Notes under the pieces: generated by a model
What the model was told of the DNA's origin: nothing
Seen by the model: the letters and a program-made list of their open reading frames with translations, nothing else
Databases searched by the model: none
In this document: piece by piece, positions 44,849-50,054 of the stretch
How the letters are laid out: every line of letters starts with the position of its first letter
Numbering within the stretch: the stretch's first letter is position 1
Program-made: the position numbers and the translations under genes
DNA from: an uncultured Allomuricauda sp.
GTDB lineage: Bacteria > Bacteroidota > Bacteroidia > Flavobacteriales > Flavobacteriaceae
Direction of reading: 5' to 3'
DNA length: 50,054 bases
Assembly: GCF_937884665.1 (NCBI RefSeq)
Contig: NZ_CAKZYF010000164.1
Span: 1 to 50,054, forward strand

Positions 44849-44884
44849 CAAACTTAGATATAATTTTTAATTACTCTAAATTAA
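44849..44884 (-). promoter_or_regulatory. Iron-type promoter and operator of the DUF3325/DUF3649/PepSY operon
   Basis: -7 box TAAGTTTG (44856 to 44849) with the operator element at 44863-44884 (+ strand ATTTTTA-AT-TA-C-TCTAAAT-TAA), 6 bases from the box and 45 bases from the ATG. Same arrangement as at the two other iron promoters. Confidence 0.6.
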
Positions 44885-45032
44885 GACAAAAAAATAGTTT
44901 CCCACCGGGTTAATTGAAAAACTTGTTTGGTAAAGATAAAGCAAACCCTATTGGAAAAAAACAACTGTAAACAATATCAAGTTTGGATTTTCTGTTCGCT
45001 TGGACCAATTCAAAATGATTTAAAACATACGC

Positions 45033-45063
45033 GCGAAAAAGTCATGGATTTTGACCTTTTCGC
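45033..45063 (-). terminator. Weak hairpin downstream of the adhesin gene
   Basis: Twelve-base stem on the - strand (GCGAAAAGGTCA / TGACTTTTTCGC, one G-T wobble) about 130 bases after the adhesin stop at 45192. The U tract is poor. The remainder of 44885-45191 holds nothing I can identify. Confidence 0.35.
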
Positions 45064-45191
45064 ACATTTTTTCAAAAATCTGGGCTACCCTTTTTTTTCT
45101 CAATCTCAAGAAATTGGTACACGTACCGATGATCCAGGTGAAAATTAAAGGCAAAAATTCCTTATAAATTTCGTCTTTAAAGGTACTTGCC

Positions 45192-48100
45192 CTATCGATA
45201 TAAGGTAAAGTTCCCCACGAATTCCCGCTGGTCCGCTTCGCCGTTTAAGCGAATGATGTACCAATAATCCCCAGTTGGTAACTCCGCAAGTTGATACTGT
45301 CCGTCCCAACTGTCTTGATTTCCCTTGAACTGGAACAGAATTCTTCCATACCGGTCAAATATCTTGATAAAGATGTTCGGGTATTGGGTAATATTATCCG
45401 GCGCCCAAGTATCGTTCATGCCGTCACCATCTGGTGTAAAGAACTTGGGAATTTCAATATCAATGAATTCCATAAAGATTTCTTGGGTGATACTACAACC
45501 GTTTTCATCCGTAACCGTAACCGTATAGATTCCGGTTTCCTCAATATAGAACGTATCCTCGATTACTTCGGGGCCATCATTGTAGCGGAAGGTATAGTTG
45601 CCTGAACCTCCTACGGCCAAAGCATCGATTTGGTTAATTTCTCCTTGTCTCAATTCCAAAGTCAAAGGTTCAAAAATGGTCACCTCAAAATTCAGCGTAT
45701 TGATACAACCATTATTGTGCACCACAGTTACAAAATGAGCCCCTCCGGTCAGGTTTTCGAACTCTGGTTCCAGTTGCATCAAAGCAGTATCATCGGTATC
45801 CAAGCCGTATAGTACATCTCCCATCACAGTGGTATCCTCCAATACTACTTGAATTGCGTTTGAGGTAAAGCCGTTACCATCACACTGGTAGAGCACGGCC
45901 ACTTCGCCTTCCAAGTTGACGCCATCTTGCACTTCAAAAACCTCTGAGTATTCGCAACCGTTAGCGTCTCTTACAAAAACAACGTGCGTACCGCTGGCCA
46001 GATCGTTGTATTCAGTGATACCCTGTACAAAATCTGAATCCAGATTGCTGTTTAAGGCCGTGGAATACGGAGCGGTTCCCCCAAGAATTTCAAGAGAAAT
46101 GGTCCCGTCCGCACTATCGAAACAAATTTCATCGGTCACCGTTGAAATCACATTTAAGGGGGAAGGTTCGGCGATATTAAACTCAATAAGTTCAAAACAG
46201 CCATTATTATCCTGTACGATAACTTGATAGGCTCCAGGAGCCAAGGCGTCAAAAGTATTTTCAGTATCGAACTGGTTCAAGTTCGGAGAAATGGCATATT
46301 GATAATTTCCGTTACCTCCTTGCGCATCCAGAACAATGCTCCCATCCTCTGCACCGGAACAACTAATATCGGTAATTGTGGGGGTCACGGCAAGTGGTGA
46401 AGGTTCTCCCACAAGGATTGCTTCTGAAGCTACCTCACAGTCTTCACTCTGGACCCTTACATAATAAGTGCCTGCAGATAAATCGACAAAGGTACCATCT
46501 GTTTGGTTGGGCCTAACTTCGTTGGTAAACGCTACATCTGTGAACAGGGCGTATTGATAGTTCCCAAGACCTCCATCCGCATTGGCATCAATCAAAGCAT
46601 TGCTTTCACCGCTACAGTTTACAAAAGCTGAAGTGGTGTCCAAAGTGACCGTCAATGGTTCAACGGGGTCTACTGTGATGGTATTGGAGACCACGGAAAC
46701 ACAGTTAAAACTATCTCGAATATAATATTGATAACTTCCATCGGTAACACCTGTAAAGAGATGGGTAGCGGTCGCTATCGTCCCATTCATCGCCGTAAAG
46801 GACACTCCATCGGCACTCCAACTGTAAGGGGCTGTACCACCGGAAGCAACAAGCAGCAACTCTGCATCGGATTGGCAACTCAAACTACTTTGGGTAATTA
46901 AAAGAGCATCCACGTCTGTTGGATCGATAATCTCCACAATTGCCGTTTCAAATTCACAGCCCATATCATCCAATACCTGAACACTGTAGAAGCCTGCCCC
47001 AAGGTTATCGAATGTAGCGATAGTTTGCGAGGTTGAAGTACTCAACAAGGTACTTCCTGTTATATCATTATGCGTATTTAAGATGTAGCGGAGCGGCGAG
47101 ATTACATTTCTAGGGTTCACTGTAACGGTAACCGAAGCGTCCGTATCACCTTGACATACCAGAGACGTATTTGAAATAGACGCGGTTATTGGGTCTGGTA
47201 GCAGTAGGTCAAAAACGTTGGCAAAGGGTACAGTACATCCCAATGCATCGGTGATGTTAATGGAATACTGACCTGCGGTCAAGTTCTGGAACAAGTGACT
47301 GTTCACATTATTTATCGTTGTGGTCACGGCAGTACCATTGTGCGTCAACGCTATTGTGTAGGGTGCCTCACCTCCCAAGGGAGCGACCAGGGCACTTCCT
47401 TGATCATTGCTGCAACCTACATCGGTCAAATCAATTGGGCTTAACGTAATGGCTGCAGGAGGCGTGGTGATATTAAATGCTCTTACTTGCGAACAATCCG
47501 GGGAGGCATCCTGCGTAACCTCTACCAAATAATCTCCCGCTGGAACATCAATCGCTGTGGTTGGTCCAATATTGGGCGAAGTGCCCGTAAGTATTGCAGG
47601 ACCGTCATCTGTTCTATCGGCTGGGGTTCCATTGGTATCAAAAATGCTCCAACTAAAACCACCGGTATACGTAGCGTCCACCAAAGTCAATCGAATGCTT
47701 CCGGTATCTCCGAAACAAACAACATCCGCTAATTTTTCCACAGTCACATCAAAGGTATTGGGTTCATCCACCACATGGATGATGGTCAACTCACAACCGG
47801 TATTCACATTACGAATACCAAAGGTGTGATTCCCGACAGGAAGGTCCAAAAACTGATTGGAAGTCTGATAGGTTGTGGACGGCAACAGTCTGAACTCATA
47901 GTTCCCTGGATGTGAACCAAAGTTTGAGAGACTTCCCATAACATCAATGCTAATATCTTCTCCCCCATTCGCACAGCTGATAATATCATCAACGCTGATG
48001 GAAGCATTCAATAATTCATCAAATGCCGGAACATTGACCACGGTTTGTCCGGTACAACCCGCGTCATCGACCACTCTTACCAAAACAGCAATACTTGCAT

Positions 48101-50054
48101 AATCCGTATGCGAATACGTTGGATCAGTACCTATTTGTAATACACCATTGGTGGCATTATCTAAAAACTCATATCGAATATACGTTCCACTACCCCCTGC
48201 AATACTACTTACGTCAAGGGTTACGGTAGCGTTATCAACTGAATTTCCGGCTGCACAACCAAAGGCAACTACTGCCGGTGGGTCGAACGTTATGGTGTTC
48301 GGTTCATCGACCACTATATTGTTTACGGTCGTGGTACATCCGTTTTGGCCGGTCGCAGTAATCTGGTACGTACCCTGTGGCAGTCCTTCAAAGCTATTCG
48401 TGGTAGCATTGAACGTACCGGAGCTCGGGTTAATGGTATAGGATAGCGGACTGATGCCATTGTTGTTTTCCACTAGGGCAATAATACCATCACTCGCCCC
48501 TGAACAACTTACATCCGTTGGGTTAGCAGTGAAACTCGGCACTATCGCCGCGGGTATATCTATACTAAATGTTCTAGAACATTCAGGACCTGCTGTATTG
48601 TTGTCGTAAACAGTAACGGTATACGTATCCGCTATTGTGGTCAATTCCGTAATTGGATTTGAGGACAATGCTTGTCTTGAGACCAAAGTGCCTAAAGTTC
48701 CCGTAATTTGATAATCATAGGTTCCAGAACCTTGGGTTACTTCGATAACGATTTGTGCCTCATTACCTGCTCCACAGCCTAAAGTTCTTGCCAGGGTCGC
48801 GTTTGCCTGCAACTGTGGATATATGGTAACCGAGCTTGTCGCCGAACAACCGTTGCTATCTAAAATGCTGACAGCATAAGTACCGGGCGCAAGGTTGTTG
48901 AAAACTCCTCCGTTATCTTCATAGGTAGTACCACCATCCAAAGAATAGAAAATCTGTGCGGCGGTACTGCTTGCTGTAATGGTAACATCTGCTTGAACGT
49001 CGCAATTTGCTACGGCAATATCATCAATCGTTGGGTTCGGTGAAAGATTTAGATTCACGTTTCCTAAGTTCTGGACACAACCATATTGGTCGCTCACCGA
49101 AACGCTATAAGTACCTGAGGGCGAATTCGCTGGGATTTCAATCGGATTATCCAAGGTTCCTGTAATCGTTGTAAAGGGGGCAGGACCGTTCACCGTGTAG
49201 GAATACGTTCCTCCTCCGCCATTGATATCCGGTATTTCAATAAGACCTGGTCGGTCACAGGCAATATCTTGTATTGCTGTTGGTGTACCGGTCAAGGCAT
49301 CCAATACTTCCAAAATATCATTTTCCGATGCGCTGATACAACTTGCAACGGCACCATCCATTTTTGTCACTTCCAAGAAATAGAGTCCGGCACCAAGCGA
49401 GTTGAAGGTAAGGTTCTGCGGTGCGGAAAAAGGTACATTCCCACCACTATCGGTTACCAAGACCGGTGTACCCGTGGCAATGTTGTAAAAAGACCATTGC
49501 ATTTCCGAGCCCGGCGAAACGGTATTTTCTACAATAGTGTATGAAATGCTACCGTTGGTCGTTCCAAAACAAGCTGGAGTTACCGATGAAGTGATGCCCA
49601 AAGGTTGGGTAATCAAATCGTTTACGTTGACATTACTTTGTCGCACACAACCTACGGCATCCTGCACGTAGAACGTATACGTACGACCAGGAACGAGGCC
49701 AGTAAACACAAAAGGTGTGGAAGCATCCAAGGCTGGGGTCGTCCATGGGTTCGCTGGGGTGGTCGGATTGAAGGTAGCGGGGTCTTCGGAATACGTATAT
49801 TGATAGTTGGGTGTTCCTTCCGAACCTTGCACCGTTACCTGAAGTTCGTTACAGTTTACTACCAAAGCGGAAATGGTGATATCCAAATCATCCAAGGGAA
49901 ATGGAATAACAAATTGTGGTAAATCGGTTTGACAAATCGTATTGCCGAATCCATCCACGGTGCGCAAAGATGGGAATACCGTTGCTCCCGAGATATAACC
50001 CCTGAACTGGTCAGAAGTCTGCCAAGTAGCTCCGCCATCATCGCTAAACTCGAT
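45192..50054 (-). CDS. Giant SprB-like adhesin with gliding-motility C-terminal domain, partial
   Basis: The frame is open to base 50054, so at least 1620 residues are present and the N-terminus is outside. It consists of some 16 consecutive modules of about 80-100 residues, each with a Cys at the beginning (DISCSGAEDGSI, LVCQGDTDASV, DVGCSNDQGSA) and a GC or DC near the end (VQDNNGCFE, ILDSNGCSA). These are SprB-type repeats. The end (FFTPDGDGMNDTWAPDNITQ, IKIFDRYGRILFQFKGNQDS, GDYWYIIRLNGEADQREFVG, NFTLYR) is the gliding-motility-associated type B sorting domain of the type IX secretion system. It is probably a cell-surface adhesin used in gliding or attachment. Confidence 0.93.
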   Translation of the reverse strand: MEFSDDGGATWQTSDQFRGYISGATVFPSLRTVDGFGNTICQTDLPQFVIPFPLDDLDITISALVVNCNELQVTVQGSEGTPNYQYTYSEDPATFNPTTPANPWTTPALDASTPFVFTGLVPGRTYTFYVQDAVGCVRQSNVNVNDLITQPLGITSSVTPACFGTTNGSISYTIVENTVSPGSEMQWSFYNIATGTPVLVTDSGGNVPFSAPQNLTFNSLGAGLYFLEVTKMDGAVASCISASENDILEVLDALTGTPTAIQDIACDRPGLIEIPDINGGGGTYSYTVNGPAPFTTITGTLDNPIEIPANSPSGTYSVSVSDQYGCVQNLGNVNLNLSPNPTIDDIAVANCDVQADVTITASSTAAQIFYSLDGGTTYEDNGGVFNNLAPGTYAVSILDSNGCSATSSVTIYPQLQANATLARTLGCGAGNEAQIVIEVTQGSGTYDYQITGTLGTLVSRQALSSNPITELTTIADTYTVTVYDNNTAGPECSRTFSIDIPAAIVPSFTANPTDVSCSGASDGIIALVENNNGISPLSYTINPSSGTFNATTNSFEGLPQGTYQITATGQNGCTTTVNNIVVDEPNTITFDPPAVVAFGCAAGNSVDNATVTLDVSSIAGGSGTYIRYEFLDNATNGVLQIGTDPTYSHTDYASIAVLVRVVDDAGCTGQTVVNVPAFDELLNASISVDDIISCANGGEDISIDVMGSLSNFGSHPGNYEFRLLPSTTYQTSNQFLDLPVGNHTFGIRNVNTGCELTIIHVVDEPNTFDVTVEKLADVVCFGDTGSIRLTLVDATYTGGFSWSIFDTNGTPADRTDDGPAILTGTSPNIGPTTAIDVPAGDYLVEVTQDASPDCSQVRAFNITTPPAAITLSPIDLTDVGCSNDQGSALVAPLGGEAPYTIALTHNGTAVTTTINNVNSHLFQNLTAGQYSINITDALGCTVPFANVFDLLLPDPITASISNTSLVCQGDTDASVTVTVNPRNVISPLRYILNTHNDITGSTLLSTSTSQTIATFDNLGAGFYSVQVLDDMGCEFETAIVEIIDPTDVDALLITQSSLSCQSDAELLLVASGGTAPYSWSADGVSFTAMNGTIATATHLFTGVTDGSYQYYIRDSFNCVSVVSNTITVDPVEPLTVTLDTTSAFVNCSGESNALIDANADGGLGNYQYALFTDVAFTNEVRPNQTDGTFVDLSAGTYYVRVQSEDCEVASEAILVGEPSPLAVTPTITDISCSGAEDGSIVLDAQGGNGNYQYAISPNLNQFDTENTFDALAPGAYQVIVQDNNGCFELIEFNIAEPSPLNVISTVTDEICFDSADGTISLEILGGTAPYSTALNSNLDSDFVQGITEYNDLASGTHVVFVRDANGCEYSEVFEVQDGVNLEGEVAVLYQCDGNGFTSNAIQVVLEDTTVMGDVLYGLDTDDTALMQLEPEFENLTGGAHFVTVVHNNGCINTLNFEVTIFEPLTLELRQGEINQIDALAVGGSGNYTFRYNDGPEVIEDTFYIEETGIYTVTVTDENGCSITQEIFMEFIDIEIPKFFTPDGDGMNDTWAPDNITQYPNIFIKIFDRYGRILFQFKGNQDSWDGQYQLAELPTGDYWYIIRLNGEADQREFVGNFTLYR

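Noticed and set aside
47557..48441. Several 80-100-residue + strand frames inside the adhesin gene
   Set aside because: Antisense to a very long repetitive coding frame whose modules explain them.

Overview
The window looks like chromosomal DNA of a marine-type member of the Flavobacteriaceae (Bacteroidota). The evidence is the gliding-motility/type IX secretion C-terminal domain on the giant protein at the right edge, several TonB-dependent receptors with carboxypeptidase-regulatory N-termini, PspC/head-GIN genes, promoters of the TANNTTTG type, and the gene content in general (AraC/ALDH/DUF779, DUF4374, DUF5916). No rRNA, tRNA, CRISPR array, insertion sequence or prophage was seen. The species cannot be named from the window.

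Layout. 1-2.1 kb: 5' part of a TonB-dependent receptor, divergent from a small DUF2141 protein across a LytTR-like repeat region. 2.9-10.3 kb: housekeeping and stress genes (OxyR, PBP4-type carboxypeptidase, MsrA-like reductase, NudK, DUF4406, Crp/Fnr regulator, DUF2461, AIM24, YegP, DUF4442). 10.4-14.5 kb: an envelope-stress type group (DUF4870, NTF2-like, PadR, PspC, head-GIN), preceded and separated by CATCAATCAAAA-type repeats. 14.6-16.8 kb: lipocalin-like protein, TrxB and a nearly empty stretch. 16.8-23.1 kb: a six-gene leftward operon (outer-membrane porin, secreted YciI-like protein, two lipoproteins, FMN reductase, luciferase-like flavin monooxygenase) with its own Crp/Fnr regulator; regulator and operon share a 22-bp upstream box. 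23.5-28.6 kb: siderophore-uptake operon 1 (lipoprotein, TonB receptor, PepSY membrane protein, small membrane protein). 29.1-32.1 kb: AraC regulator divergent from aldehyde dehydrogenase plus DUF779. 32.4-38.6 kb: a His/Cys-rich small exported protein, then a tightly coupled ABC exporter (ATPase, two ABC-2/DUF3526 permeases) and a DUF5916 outer-membrane protein. 38.7-44.8 kb: iron-uptake locus 2 (DUF3325-like, DUF3649-like and PepSY membrane proteins, a TonB receptor broken by one in-frame TAG codon, and a DUF4374 lipoprotein). 45.2 kb to the right end: a partial SprB-like giant adhesin exported by the type IX system.

How the parts fit: three promoters of the two iron loci carry the same 22-bp operator-like element immediately upstream of a TANNTTTG -7 box, which makes them a likely co-regulated iron-starvation group. 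The Crp/Fnr box pair links the porin/flavin-monooxygenase operon to the neighbouring regulator and is the best candidate here for an undescribed system.
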